A DNA stretch of 64,000 nt from JBQTKD01 sp052386455 (GTDB lineage: Bacteria > Actinomycetota > Actinomycetes > Sporichthyales > Sporichthyaceae): NCBI GenBank assembly GCA_052386455.1, contig JBQTKD010000051.1, positions 1 to 64,000 of the forward strand, given 5' to 3'. The notes under the pieces were generated by a model, which was given only the letters and a program-made list of their open reading frames with translations, searched no databases and was not told the DNA's origin. How positions within the stretch are numbered: position 1 is the stretch's first letter; each line of letters opens with the position of its first letter. The translations under genes were made by a program, and so were the position numbers. Positions 28,423 to 37,024 of the stretch are shown one piece after another.

Positions 28423-28632
28423 ATGGCGGTGTTCTCGACGTTCCGGGTGGACGTGATGGGTCGCTCGCGCAAGCGCCGCCTCACTCGCCGGATCCTGGTT
28501 CCCGGACCGCGTGCGGCGGAGAGCACCGAGCCGTGCGAGGCCTGCGCCCGCGACGAGCGAGTGCGTGCGGCGTTGGCCGGCGCCCGCGCCCGCCGCTTCG
28601 GGACGGGTGCGCAGCCTCCGCGCTGGGACTGA
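28423..28632 (+). CDS. Hypothetical small basic protein
   Basis: The 69-aa frame starts MAVFSTFRVDVMGRSRKRR and contains CEAC and an Arg/Ala-rich C-terminus. Third positions are overwhelmingly G or C, as in real genes here, and no better frame exists on either strand. There is no strong Shine-Dalgarno and an upstream ATG at 28381 is possible. No homology is recognised. It is followed closely by a terminator-like hairpin. Confidence 0.4.
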   Translation: MAVFSTFRVDVMGRSRKRRLTRRILVPGPRAAESTEPCEACARDERVRAALAGARARRFGTGAQPPRWD

Positions 28633-28640
28633 CCTGCAAC

Positions 28641-28680
28641 GTCCGACCGGGAGTGCGCAATAGCTCACGCGCGGTCGGAC
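28641..28680. terminator. Hairpin between the small ORF and accA3
   Basis: GTCCGACCG (28641-28649) and CGGTCGGAC (28672-28680) form a perfect 9-bp stem; the loop holds GTGCGCAATAGCTCACG. It lies between convergent genes. The same arms and nearly the same loop in inverted orientation occur at 60751-60792. Confidence 0.65.
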
Positions 28681-28687
28681 GCAAGGG

Positions 28688-30445
28688 CTACTTGATCTCG
28701 CAGAGCACGCTGCCGCTGGTGACGGTTGCGCCGACCTCGGCCTTGAGTCCCGTCACCGTGCCGCCCCTGTGGGCGGTGAGCGGCTGCTCCATCTTCATCG
28801 CCTCGAGCACCACGATCAGATCGCCTGCCGCGACCTCCGCGCCCTCGGAAACGGCAACCTTCACGATCGTGCCCTGCATGGGCGATGTGAGCGCGTCTCC
28901 GGACGCGGCTGCGCCGGCCTTTCCGGCGCCGGACCGACGGGCCTTCGGTGCGGCGCCGGAAGCCGGTGCAGGCCCCGACGCGGCGAACCCTGCGGGCAGT
29001 ACGACCTCCAGGCGCTTGCCGCCGACCTCGACGACGATCGCCTCGCGCGCCCCGGCCTCGGGTGCCTCGGCCGCCGGGCCTGCGTAGGGCGTCAGCTGGT
29101 TGTCGTACTCGGTCTCGATCCAGCGGGTGTGCACCGCGAACGGCTTGCCGTCGGCAGGCGCGAACGCCGGGTCGACGACGACCGAGGCGTGGAACGGGAT
29201 GACCGTCGGCATGCCGTCGACGACGAACTCCGCCAGCGCGCGCGCCGAACGCTGCAGTGCCTGCTCGCGGGAGGAGCCGGTGACGACGAGCTTCGCGACG
29301 AGCGAGTCGAAGTTGCCGGGGATGGTCTCGCCGACCTCGTACCCGGAGTCCAGGCGAATGCCCGGCCCGCTCGGCGGCTTCCAGGCGGTCAACGTGCCGG
29401 GCGCGGGAAGGAAGCCGCGGCCGCCGTCCTCGGCGTTGATGCGGAACTCGATGGAGTGGCCGCGGATCTCCGGGTCGTCGTAGCCCAGCGCCTCGCCGTC
29501 CGCGATGCGGAACATCTCGCGGACCAGGTCGATGCCGGTGACCTCTTCGGACACGCAGTGCTCGACCTGCAGGCGGGTGTTCACCTCGAGGAAGGAGATG
29601 GTGCCGTCCTGCCCGACGAGGAACTCGCAGGTGCCGGCGCCGACGTACCCGGCCTCGCGCAGGATCGCCTTCGACGAGGCGTACAGCTCGTCCACCTGAG
29701 CCTGCGTCAGGAACGGCGCGGGCGCCTCTTCGACGAGCTTCTGGTGGCGGCGCTGCAGCGAACAGTCGCGAGTGGAGACCACCACGACGTTGCCGTGGCT
29801 GTCCGCCAGACACTGGGTTTCGACGTGCCGCGGACGGTCGAGGTACCGCTCCACGAAGCACTCGCCTCGGCCGAACGCCGCGACGGCCTCCCGGACCGCG
29901 GAGTCGTAGAGCTCGGCGACCTCGTCGAGGTTGCGAGCGACCTTCAGGCCGCGGCCGCCGCCGCCGAACGCCGCCTTGATCGCGATCGGCAGGCCGTGCT
30001 CCTTCGCGAAGGCGACGACCTCGTCTGCGCCGGACACCGGGTCCGGGGTGCCGGCCACCAGCGGGGCGCCGGCCTTCTGCGCGATGTGGCGGGCCTTCAC
30101 CTTGTCCCCGAGGCCGACGATGGCGCTCGGCGGCGGGCCGATCCAGGTCAGCCCGGCGTCGATGACGGCCTGGGCGAAGTCGGCGTTCTCGGCGAGGAAG
30201 CCGTACCCGGGGTGCACGGCGTCGGCGCCGGACTTGGCGGCGATGTCCAGGATCTTGGAGATGTCCAGGTAGGTCTCGCCCGGCGTGGACCCGCCCAGGG
30301 CGTACGCCTCGTCGGCCACCCGCACGTGCAGCGCGTCCCGGTCGGGGTCGGCGTAGATCGCCACGCTCCCGATCCAGGCGTCCTTGCACGCCCGCGCGAC
30401 GCGCACCGCGATCTCTCCGCGGTTGGCGATGAGCACCTTCTGCAA
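28688..30445 (-). CDS. accA3: Acyl-CoA carboxylase alpha subunit (biotin carboxylase plus BCCP)
   Basis: Carboxylates biotin using ATP and bicarbonate and carries the biotin for acetyl/propionyl-CoA carboxylase. The 585-aa protein starts MQKVLIANRGEIAVRVARAC and has the ATP-grasp glycine loop FGGGGRGLK, the EVNTRLQVEH active site and a C-terminal biotinyl domain with the biotinylated Lys in EAMKMEQPL. The start is TTG 30445 with GGAGG about 11 nt upstream. Partner genes accD5, accE and birA lie at 46.1-48.8 kb. Confidence 0.96.
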   Translation of the reverse strand: MQKVLIANRGEIAVRVARACKDAWIGSVAIYADPDRDALHVRVADEAYALGGSTPGETYLDISKILDIAAKSGADAVHPGYGFLAENADFAQAVIDAGLTWIGPPPSAIVGLGDKVKARHIAQKAGAPLVAGTPDPVSGADEVVAFAKEHGLPIAIKAAFGGGGRGLKVARNLDEVAELYDSAVREAVAAFGRGECFVERYLDRPRHVETQCLADSHGNVVVVSTRDCSLQRRHQKLVEEAPAPFLTQAQVDELYASSKAILREAGYVGAGTCEFLVGQDGTISFLEVNTRLQVEHCVSEEVTGIDLVREMFRIADGEALGYDDPEIRGHSIEFRINAEDGGRGFLPAPGTLTAWKPPSGPGIRLDSGYEVGETIPGNFDSLVAKLVVTGSSREQALQRSARALAEFVVDGMPTVIPFHASVVVDPAFAPADGKPFAVHTRWIETEYDNQLTPYAGPAAEAPEAGAREAIVVEVGGKRLEVVLPAGFAASGPAPASGAAPKARRSGAGKAGAAASGDALTSPMQGTIVKVAVSEGAEVAAGDLIVVLEAMKMEQPLTAHRGGTVTGLKAEVGATVTSGSVLCEIK

Positions 30446-30497
30446 GTCCCCGACCTCCGTACTGGCGCGTAACCGACGGGGCGAGTCTATTCGGCCG

Positions 30498-30815
30498 TCA
30501 GAACAGTCCGAGCACCGTCAACAGCGCACGGTCGATCTCGGCCTGCTCCTCGATGCTCACTCTTCCCACCCGCGTGCCGAGGCGGCGTTCGACGTCCACC
30601 GCCTGGGTCTGCTCGACCAGCACCTTGGTGCGCCTGCCCGCCACCTCGATCTCCGGATGGAAATCGCTGGGCCACGAGCCCGTGGAGGTGGGCGCGGCCA
30701 GCACGGTGCTCAGCGCGAGCGCATCGCTTTGCAGGACGACGGCGTAGCGCGGGCCGCGTTGCTCGTGTCCCACGGCGCGCGGATTCTCCCTCAGCGCGTG
30801 GATGTCACCACGCAT
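30498..30815 (-). CDS. MazF/PemK family toxin
   Basis: The 105-aa endoribonuclease-type toxin has the N-terminal GDIHALRENPRAVGHEQRGP loop, the VVLQSDALAL strand and LVEQTQAVDVERR, all typical of MazF. It is expected to cut mRNA when not bound by its antitoxin. The start overlaps the end of the upstream antitoxin gene by 11 nt. Confidence 0.85.
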   Translation of the reverse strand: MRGDIHALRENPRAVGHEQRGPRYAVVLQSDALALSTVLAAPTSTGSWPSDFHPEIEVAGRRTKVLVEQTQAVDVERRLGTRVGRVSIEEQAEIDRALLTVLGLF

Positions 30816-31038
30816 CGTCGCTGCCGAGCTGCGCGCGCGCCCCGGCGACGTCGGCCAGGTAGTCCGGGTCCTCGCCCAGCCTGGTCCCGGTCGCCCGTAG
30901 CGCCTGGTAGGCCTGGCGACGGTACTCGGCGTGGATCGCGGCGACCACTGCTGCGTTTCGGGATCCGGATCGGGCCGCGAGCTGGTCCAGCTCGCGCTCG
31001 GTTGCTTCGTCGATTCGGATGCTCACCGTTCTGCTCAT
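30805..31038 (-). CDS. Ribbon-helix-helix antitoxin
   Basis: The 77-aa protein has an N-terminal RHH DNA-binding unit (SRTVSIRIDEATERELDQLA) and an acidic C-terminus (GARAQLGSDDAW) that would wrap the MazF toxin. ATG 31038 was preferred over an upstream start because TACAGT, a good -10, lies only 6 nt before it. A 15-nt palindrome overlaps that promoter and should be the autoregulatory operator. Confidence 0.82.
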   Translation of the reverse strand: MSRTVSIRIDEATERELDQLAARSGSRNAAVVAAIHAEYRRQAYQALRATGTRLGEDPDYLADVAGARAQLGSDDAW

Positions 31039-31044
31039 TGCACG

Positions 31045-31064
31045 ACTGTAACACAAATTGTGTT
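31045..31064 (-). promoter_or_regulatory. Promoter and palindromic operator of the MazF/RHH operon
   Basis: AACACAA (31050-31056), A, TTGTGTT (31058-31064) is a perfect 7-bp inverted repeat. It abuts and slightly overlaps the minus-strand -10 element TACAGT (31050-31045). The position directly before the antitoxin start is where RHH antitoxins normally repress their own operon. Confidence 0.6.
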
Positions 31065-31083
31065 GCAGCCACGCCTATGCGCC

Positions 31084-32283
31084 TCAACAGGAGAGCAGGC
31101 ACAGCACCCCGGTCCAGTCCAAGGCCTGCGGGCGGCCGCGGATCTCGGCGATCTCGACCATCGTGTACATCCCCAGCAGCGGCACGCGTCCGGCCAGTGC
31201 CTGCTGAATTTCGGCGGCTTCCTCGCCGTCGCTGCCGCTGATTGCGCCGATGCGGCCCGCGCAGTCCAGATAGAGCGCGAGCACCGGCGTACGGTCCCCC
31301 AGTCGTTCCAGGAGCACCTCGACCCGTTCGGCGATGTAGCCGAAGTCGATGCTGCGGCGCATCAACTGCACGTCCACGCCGGACTGCAGGTCGTCTTCGA
31401 ACATGACCAGTCCGCCGCGCTCCTTGTCCACTGCCTGAACCAGGCGTGCCTGGTAGTCGTCCTCGCGGTAGGGCCCGAACTTCTCGCCGTGGTTCACCCC
31501 GAGCGTCACCCACAGCGGAAAGTCCTCCCAACTGCCGGAGAACTCCGGGCCGAGGAAGGCGGCGATCGCGTCCACCGCCGGCCGGCCGTCGATCTCCAGG
31601 ACCACGTGGCCCTCGGCACGGGTGACGGCGTGGTAGGCCCCCACCGGGCGGCAGCCGTGCACGATCACCGTGTCCAACCTCGGGCCGCCCGAGAAAACCG
31701 CGGCCGCCGCGACTCCGCGGCCCACGTCGTCGTCCACCAGTTGGTGGCCCAATCCGCCCTCGAGATCTCCGAAGGTGCCGACGCCGGCCATCGGCGGCCA
31801 CTGCCCGAGCCCCTGGCCCATGCCGGCCAACAACGGCGTGGCCATGTTGAGCACGAAGCCCTCCGTGGAGCGTTCGCGGATCGCGTCGTACATCAGCAGC
31901 AGGCACGGGTCTACGACGTCGAGCGCACCGAAGCGCGCGGCCAGCGCAGCACCGGCGGCGTGCTCGCGGCCGGGCAGGTCTTTCTCCGCGATCAGGTCGA
32001 CGCGTTCGCCGTCCTCGACCGCCAGGGCGGCGACGGCGACCTCGAAGCCCTCGTAGCCGAGGTAGTCCGCGGTGACCACGCCGACGGCGTTGCCGCCGAG
32101 CAGTCGGGCGTCGGGGCCCAGCACCGAGCGCAGCCCGTCGCGCACGGCCGCCGGGTCGTGGCGGTTGGTGGACACCACGATGGCTGCGTCGCAGGTGCTC
32201 AGGCCCGCCGTGGCCATGCGGGCGGCCGCGGCCGCAGCCTGGAACGAGTGGGGCTCGGTGCTGTGCCCGACGCCTGCCTTCAT
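31084..32283 (-). CDS. FIST domain sensor protein
   Basis: Soluble 399-aa protein with an N-terminal FIST domain (MKAGVGHSTEPHSFQAAAAA, LLGGNAVGVVTADYLGYEG) and a C-terminal FIST_C region (VLALYLDCAGRIGAISG, GMYTMVEIAEI). FIST domains bind small ligands, and some (NosP) bind haem and NO and control a partner histidine kinase. The gene follows the kinase/cyclase hybrid on the same strand after 94 nt, which suggests it is the sensory partner of that protein. No iron-ligand assignment is possible by eye. Confidence 0.85.
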   Translation of the reverse strand: MKAGVGHSTEPHSFQAAAAAARMATAGLSTCDAAIVVSTNRHDPAAVRDGLRSVLGPDARLLGGNAVGVVTADYLGYEGFEVAVAALAVEDGERVDLIAEKDLPGREHAAGAALAARFGALDVVDPCLLLMYDAIRERSTEGFVLNMATPLLAGMGQGLGQWPPMAGVGTFGDLEGGLGHQLVDDDVGRGVAAAAVFSGGPRLDTVIVHGCRPVGAYHAVTRAEGHVVLEIDGRPAVDAIAAFLGPEFSGSWEDFPLWVTLGVNHGEKFGPYREDDYQARLVQAVDKERGGLVMFEDDLQSGVDVQLMRRSIDFGYIAERVEVLLERLGDRTPVLALYLDCAGRIGAISGSDGEEAAEIQQALAGRVPLLGMYTMVEIAEIRGRPQALDWTGVLCLLSC

Positions 32284-32350
32284 CTGTCCTCCTCGTCGCG
32301 GTTGTTCGCCGCCGAAGCTAGTCCGCGAGAAGGCCGGTGCGCATCCGCCT

Positions 32351-32374
32351 CGGTACGGACGGGCGGTACGTACG
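32351..32374 (-). promoter_or_regulatory. Operator-like repeat upstream of the FIST gene
   Basis: Read on the minus strand this is CGTACGTACCGCCCG followed by TCCGTACCG. The pattern matches the sequence upstream of the hybrid kinase gene at 35201-35222, which reads TACGTACCGACCG then TACGTACCG. It is 4 nt after the kinase stop codon and 68-91 nt before the FIST start. Confidence 0.45.
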
Positions 32375-32377
32375 CGC

Positions 32378-35113
32378 CTACAGCTCCAATTCCTCCGCGC
32401 GGGTGATCAGTTCGAGCTTCGAGCGGACCCCGAGTTTGTCGTAGACCCGGCGGATGTGGGTCTCCACGGTGCGCTCGCCGATGAACAGCCGGTCGGCAAT
32501 CTGACGTGCCGTCAGACTTTGCGCGGCCAACCGCGCCACCTCGCGTTCGCGTCCGGTCAACACGGCGGCGACCCCGGGAGCGCCCTCGGCGACGACGTCG
32601 AGCACTTCGAAGGCCTCGACCGGCTCCTCGATCCCGTCCAGCGCGAGCTCGACGGCCCGTGCCCGAACCTCGCCCCGGGCCAGGGCGTGGGTGGCGAACC
32701 CGCACAGGATGCCGTCGATCGGGGCCTTCCCCTGCAGCCGCGCGGCGACGTTCACCGGCGTCCCGACCGCCGTGTAGCTGCGCAGCAGGTCGCTGCCGAA
32801 GACTCCAACCGTGCAGAAGCCGGTGTTGACACCGATCCGCACCCCCACCGGCTGGTTGATCCCGCGCCGGCGCCACAGCACGCGGAGCCGCTCCATCGCC
32901 TCGCGCATGACGACGGCGCTGCGCAGCGCGGCGCGGGCCTGGGTTTCGGGCTCCATGGCGTTCGGGATCCCGTAGACCACCATGACCGCGTCGCCGATGA
33001 ACTTGTCCACGGTGCCGCCGTGCGCGACGGCGATCGCGGTCATCTCGCGCAGGAAGTCGTTGACGACCGCGGAGGCGTCTTCGGGCTCGACGCGATCCGC
33101 AAGGGCGGTCGAGCCGACCAGGTCGGCGAACAGGGCGGTGACCCGGCGTCGCGCGAATCCGTCCTCGGCGCCGACGGCTCCCTCGAGGACCGCGCTGGCG
33201 AGTTCGCGGGGCAGGAAGCGGCGCAGTTCACCGGTGCGCACCAACTCGGCGACCTGTTCCTCGACCTTTGCCTCCAGCCGACGATTGAGCCGATCCAGCT
33301 CCCGTTCGGCGGCCTTGCCACGCAGCAGGGCGTTCACCCGGGCCCGCAACTCGGCCTCATGGAAGGGTTTGGCGAGGTAGTCGTCCGCTCCCGCGTCGAG
33401 CGTCGCCACCCGCGTATCGAGGCCGTCGCGGGCGGTCACGAACAGCATCGGGGTACCGCGTAGCGCCGCGTCCGCGCGGACGTCGCGCAGCAGTTCGCGG
33501 CCGCTGCGGCGCGGCATCATCTCGTCGGACACGATCAGGTCCGGGCGGTAGTGCCGAGCCTTTTCCAGCCCGTCGAACCCGTCGACGGCGAGAAAGAGGT
33601 TGCAGTCCTCGGCCAGCACGCCGCGCACGTACACCCGCAGATCCGGGTTGTCCTCGACGTAGAGCACCGTGGGCAGGGCTGGATCGAGGCTCGCCTCGGC
33701 GGCGCGGTTCAGCTGCTCGACGTCGCCGGACTCGGCCGGCGCCAAGGCCGCGACTAGCCGGGACGGGCGGTCGGAGGTGGACCGTTCGCCGATCCAGGCC
33801 GGGTTCAGGTGGGCGCTGCCCAGCGGCAGAACGACGGTGAACGTGCTCCCGATGCCCGGGGTGCTTGCGACGTCGGCCGAGCCGCCGTGCAGCAGCGCGA
33901 TCTCGCGGACCAGGGCCAGCCCGATGCCGGTGCCCTCGAACATCCGTGTGGGCCCGGCATCGGCCTGGCGAAACCGGTCGAACACCGCGTCGAGGGCGTC
34001 GGCGGGAATGCCGACCCCGGTGTCGGACACGGCCAGGGTGTAGGTGGTGTCGTCCGCCGCGGTGGCGACGGCGACGTGCCCGGCGCTGGTGAACTTCAAC
34101 GCGTTCGAGACGAGGTTGTCCAGGAGACGGTCGAACTTCTCGCGATCGACGAACAGCCGCCCCGCCGCTCCCACGGCGTTCAGCTCGACGCGCAGATCCA
34201 CTCCGCGCTGCTCCGCCAACGGCCGGAACTGGGCCAGCCGGTCGGCGACTGCCGCGTCGACGTCCGGCTCGACGGCCACCCGCAGCAGCATCTCGCCGGC
34301 CTCGAACTTGGTCAGGTCCAGGACCTGGTCGATCAGTTCGAGCAGCCGGTTCTGGTTGCGGTGCATCACCTCGGCGAGTTCGTGGACGTGCGCGGAGGTG
34401 GGACCGGCGCGCCCGGTGAGGATCTGCTCCAGCGGCGCGATCGTGAGCTGCAGCGGTGTGCGCAGTTCGTGGGAGACGTTGGCGAAGAACTCGGTCTTGA
34501 GCCGGTCCACCTCCTCCAGCACCGCCACCCGCAGGTTGCGCACCGAGGCGGACAGCAGCCCTGCGATGGCCAGAAACGTGTCGAGGTCGCCGGAGTCCAG
34601 CGGCGGAAAGAGCGGTCGGGCCTCCCGCATTCGACCGGAGATCAACAGGGCGATGGGCTCATCGACGACGATCGGCACGCACACGAAGCAGGTCAACTCC
34701 GTGGCCGTCCGGACGGCGTCGACGAACGGTGACGCGAGCGTGGCCCGGTTGACCAGCGGGGCCAGTCCCTCCAGTTCGCCGCCCACGTCGAACTCGACGG
34801 TTCGCAGCCCGTTCGGGTCGTCGAAGCCCGCCCAGTGTCCGGGCCGGAAGCGGCCGGGCGCGGCGGTTGGCACGAGGAGGAGCGAGCGGTCCATCCCCTT
34901 GATCGCCTGCAGGGTGCGCTCGAAAATCGCCCCGATGTGGCGCTGCACGCCGACGGTCTCGACCAGTTCGGACAGCACGGTGAAGCCGCGCCGCTTCTGC
35001 TCCAGCGCGTAGCGCAACTCGGCCAGGCGCATGTCCAGGCGCACGTTCTCGGCGGCCAACTCGTCGGTGTGGCGGCGGTAGTAGTCGAGTTCGGCTCGGC
35101 CGTCGGCGTCCAT
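32378..35113 (-). CDS. Soluble hybrid: GAF-like, histidine kinase, receiver, adenylyl cyclase, LuxR DNA-binding
   Basis: The 911-aa protein has no membrane segment. Domains in order: coiled coil 8-42; GAF-like sensor about 45-198; HisKA with phospho-acceptor H215 in ANVSHELRTP; ATPase with N333/N337, DTGVGIP (364-370) and GTGIGLA (394-400); receiver 482-598 with D488, phospho-acceptor D530, T560 and K582; class III cyclase about 655-840 with metal Asp D664 and D708 and catalytic N788 and R792. K704 and T785 fit an adenylyl cyclase. A LuxR-type helix-turn-helix lies at 852-908. All catalytic residues look intact. ATG 35113 has GGAG upstream. It could link one signal to phosphorylation, cAMP and transcription in one chain. 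Confidence 0.88.
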   Translation of the reverse strand: MDADGRAELDYYRRHTDELAAENVRLDMRLAELRYALEQKRRGFTVLSELVETVGVQRHIGAIFERTLQAIKGMDRSLLLVPTAAPGRFRPGHWAGFDDPNGLRTVEFDVGGELEGLAPLVNRATLASPFVDAVRTATELTCFVCVPIVVDEPIALLISGRMREARPLFPPLDSGDLDTFLAIAGLLSASVRNLRVAVLEEVDRLKTEFFANVSHELRTPLQLTIAPLEQILTGRAGPTSAHVHELAEVMHRNQNRLLELIDQVLDLTKFEAGEMLLRVAVEPDVDAAVADRLAQFRPLAEQRGVDLRVELNAVGAAGRLFVDREKFDRLLDNLVSNALKFTSAGHVAVATAADDTTYTLAVSDTGVGIPADALDAVFDRFRQADAGPTRMFEGTGIGLALVREIALLHGGSADVASTPGIGSTFTVVLPLGSAHLNPAWIGERSTSDRPSRLVAALAPAESGDVEQLNRAAEASLDPALPTVLYVEDNPDLRVYVRGVLAEDCNLFLAVDGFDGLEKARHYRPDLIVSDEMMPRRSGRELLRDVRADAALRGTPMLFVTARDGLDTRVATLDAGADDYLAKPFHEAELRARVNALLRGKAAERELDRLNRRLEAKVEEQVAELVRTGELRRFLPRELASAVLEGAVGAEDGFARRRVTALFADLVGSTALADRVEPEDASAVVNDFLREMTAIAVAHGGTVDKFIGDAVMVVYGIPNAMEPETQARAALRSAVVMREAMERLRVLWRRRGINQPVGVRIGVNTGFCTVGVFGSDLLRSYTAVGTPVNVAARLQGKAPIDGILCGFATHALARGEVRARAVELALDGIEEPVEAFEVLDVVAEGAPGVAAVLTGREREVARLAAQSLTARQIADRLFIGERTVETHIRRVYDKLGVRSKLELITRAEELEL

Positions 35114-35200
35114 GCGGTCCGCTCCGCGGGAATCGGCGTGGCCCCGGGCGGCGCGTCGGCACAGTCTAGCCATGCTCGGACGGGCGGCGGGGAGCCGAAA

Positions 35201-35222
35201 TACGTACCGACCGTACGTACCG
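35201..35222. promoter_or_regulatory. Operator-like direct repeat between the hybrid kinase and a secreted protein gene
   Basis: TACGTACCG occurs twice in tandem, 13 bp apart, within 35201-35222. Each unit contains the palindrome TACGTA or GTAC. The site lies 88-109 nt upstream of the kinase start and 71-92 nt upstream of the divergent secreted protein. A similar arrangement lies before the FIST gene. The LuxR domain of the hybrid is an obvious candidate to bind it. Confidence 0.5.
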
Positions 35223-35292
35223 CACCGGATCCGCCCGCGATGGCCCCGTGTCTAGCCTCGAGCCCACTCTGCCGAACCCGAGGAGACGACTC

Positions 35293-35844
35293 GTGGCTAA
35301 TCGATTCCTGCCCACCGTGGCCGTGCTGGCGCTGTCCCTCGGACAGCCGTGGACGGGGCCCAGCGCGCTCGCCGCAGCGGACCCGGCCGACACCCATTGC
35401 ACCGCCGAGTTCGAGGTCACCCTCTCGCCCGGCTTCTCCGCGACCCCGTCGTCCGGCACCTTCGCCAGCGACGGCGAGAGCGGAACCATGACCTGCGACG
35501 GCCCCATCGACGGCGCGAGGGTGACCGGCCCGGGCACGCGCGGCGAGGCGGGCAGGTATGGCGTCGGCTCGCCGAGTTCCTGCCTGCAGCCGCTGGGCGA
35601 GGCCGAGTGGACGATCCAGGCGACGCTGCCCACCGAGCAGGGGAAGCGCAACCTGCGCCTGCCCGTCTCCGGCACGTACGGACCGCTGCAGGGCGGCGGG
35701 CCGCTCGGCGGCACCTTCGCCTCCGACCGCGCCTACGGAACGTTCACGATCACCCCCGTCGAGGGCGACTGTGTCACCGCCCCGATCACGCGGGTACGGC
35801 TGACCTGCGACGAGTGGATCGTCAACGGTCGCCCGGACGGTTGA
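35293..35844 (+). CDS. Secreted cysteine-containing protein of unknown function
   Basis: The 183-aa protein has a signal peptide (ANRFLPTVAVLALSLGQPW, cleavage near ALAAA). The mature chain carries six cysteines, and G-T-F-A-S-D occurs twice, which suggests a duplicated beta-structure. I recognise no family. GTG 35293 has GAGGAG 8 nt upstream. It is divergent from the signalling hybrid and shares its control region, so it may be a target of that system. Confidence 0.72.
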   Translation: MANRFLPTVAVLALSLGQPWTGPSALAAADPADTHCTAEFEVTLSPGFSATPSSGTFASDGESGTMTCDGPIDGARVTGPGTRGEAGRYGVGSPSSCLQPLGEAEWTIQATLPTEQGKRNLRLPVSGTYGPLQGGGPLGGTFASDRAYGTFTITPVEGDCVTAPITRVRLTCDEWIVNGRPDG

Positions 35845-35855
35845 TACTGACGGGC

Positions 35856-37022
35856 ATGAGTTTCACGCTGTCCGCAGAGCACGAGGCGTTCCGCAAGGTC
35901 GTGCGGGACTTCGCCGAGCGCGAGATCGCGCCGAACATCGAGCGCTGGGAGGCCGAAGGCGGGCTGCCGTCGCAGGCCGTGCTCGGCATGGGCGATCTCG
36001 GCCTGTTCGGTCTGACCGCCGAGGAGGAGTACGGCGGCGCGGGCGGGGACTTCACCTCGCTGTGCGTCGCGCTGGAGGAGATCGGCCGGGTCGACCAGTC
36101 CATCGGCATCACGCTGGAAGCGGCCGTCGGTCTGGGCATCAACCCCATCGCCACCTACGGCACTGCGGAGCAGAAGGCGCAGTGGCTGCCCGACCTCGTC
36201 GCCGGCCGCAGGCTCGCCGGCTTCGGCCTCACCGAGCCGGACGCAGGCTCCGACGCCGGCGCCACCCGGACCAAGGCCGTGCTGGACAACGGCGAGTGGG
36301 TCGTCGACGGCTCGAAGGCCTTCATCACCAACTCCGGGCACGAACTGACCTCGCTGGTCACCGTCACCGCCCGCACCGGCACCGACGCCAACGGGCGCGC
36401 CGAGATCTCGACGATCGTCGTCCCGACCGGAACGCCCGGTTTCACCGCCGAGCCGGCGTACCGCAAGCTCGGCTGGCACCTCTCGGACACGCACCCGCTG
36501 TCCTTCGACGGTGCGCGCGTGCCCGAGGCGAATCTGCTCGGCGAGCGCGGCCGCGGGTTCGCGCAGTTCCTTGCCACCCTCGACGACGGCCGCGTCGCGA
36601 TCGCCGCCCTCGCCGTCGGTCTCGCGCAGGCGTGCCTCGAGCACTCCGTCGAGTACGCCCTGACCCGCAAGGCGTTCGGCAAGCCGATCGGCGCCAAGCA
36701 GGGCCTGGCCTTTCAGATCTCCGACCTGGCCGTCGACGTCGAGGCCGCCCGGCTGCTCACCTACAAGGCGGCGTGGCTGAAGGACTCCGGGGCGAGCGTC
36801 GCGGCGTTCAAACAGGCCGCCTCGATCGCGAAGCTCCACGCCACCGAGGCCGCCCAGAAGGCCACGCTGACCGCCACTCAGGTCTTCGGCGGGTACGGCT
36901 TCATGGAGGAGTACCCCGTCGCCCGGTTCTACCGGGACGCGAAGGTCCTCGTCGTCGGCGAGGGAACCTCGGAGGTCCAGCGCATTCTGATCGCCCGCGG
37001 CCTCGGCCTGCCGGTCGAGTAG
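35856..37022 (+). CDS. Acyl-CoA dehydrogenase
   Basis: FAD enzyme for the alpha-beta dehydrogenation of an acyl-CoA (388 aa). It has the N-terminal helix domain, the substrate-binding FGLTEPDAGSDAGATRT signature, and the C-terminal GGYGFMEEYPVARFYRDAK with VVGEGTSEVQR, where the Glu of EGTSE is the usual catalytic base in short-chain enzymes. Short or branched acyl chains are likely. ATG 35856 starts 11 nt after the secreted-protein stop. Confidence 0.93.
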   Translation: MSFTLSAEHEAFRKVVRDFAEREIAPNIERWEAEGGLPSQAVLGMGDLGLFGLTAEEEYGGAGGDFTSLCVALEEIGRVDQSIGITLEAAVGLGINPIATYGTAEQKAQWLPDLVAGRRLAGFGLTEPDAGSDAGATRTKAVLDNGEWVVDGSKAFITNSGHELTSLVTVTARTGTDANGRAEISTIVVPTGTPGFTAEPAYRKLGWHLSDTHPLSFDGARVPEANLLGERGRGFAQFLATLDDGRVAIAALAVGLAQACLEHSVEYALTRKAFGKPIGAKQGLAFQISDLAVDVEAARLLTYKAAWLKDSGASVAAFKQAASIAKLHATEAAQKATLTATQVFGGYGFMEEYPVARFYRDAKVLVVGEGTSEVQRILIARGLGLPVE

Positions 37023-37024
37023 CG

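Noticed and set aside
28342..28668. A 108-aa minus-strand frame opposite the small ORF at 28.4 kb
   Set aside because: It is Arg/Pro/His-rich as expected of a shadow frame, and it runs through the hairpin at 28641.
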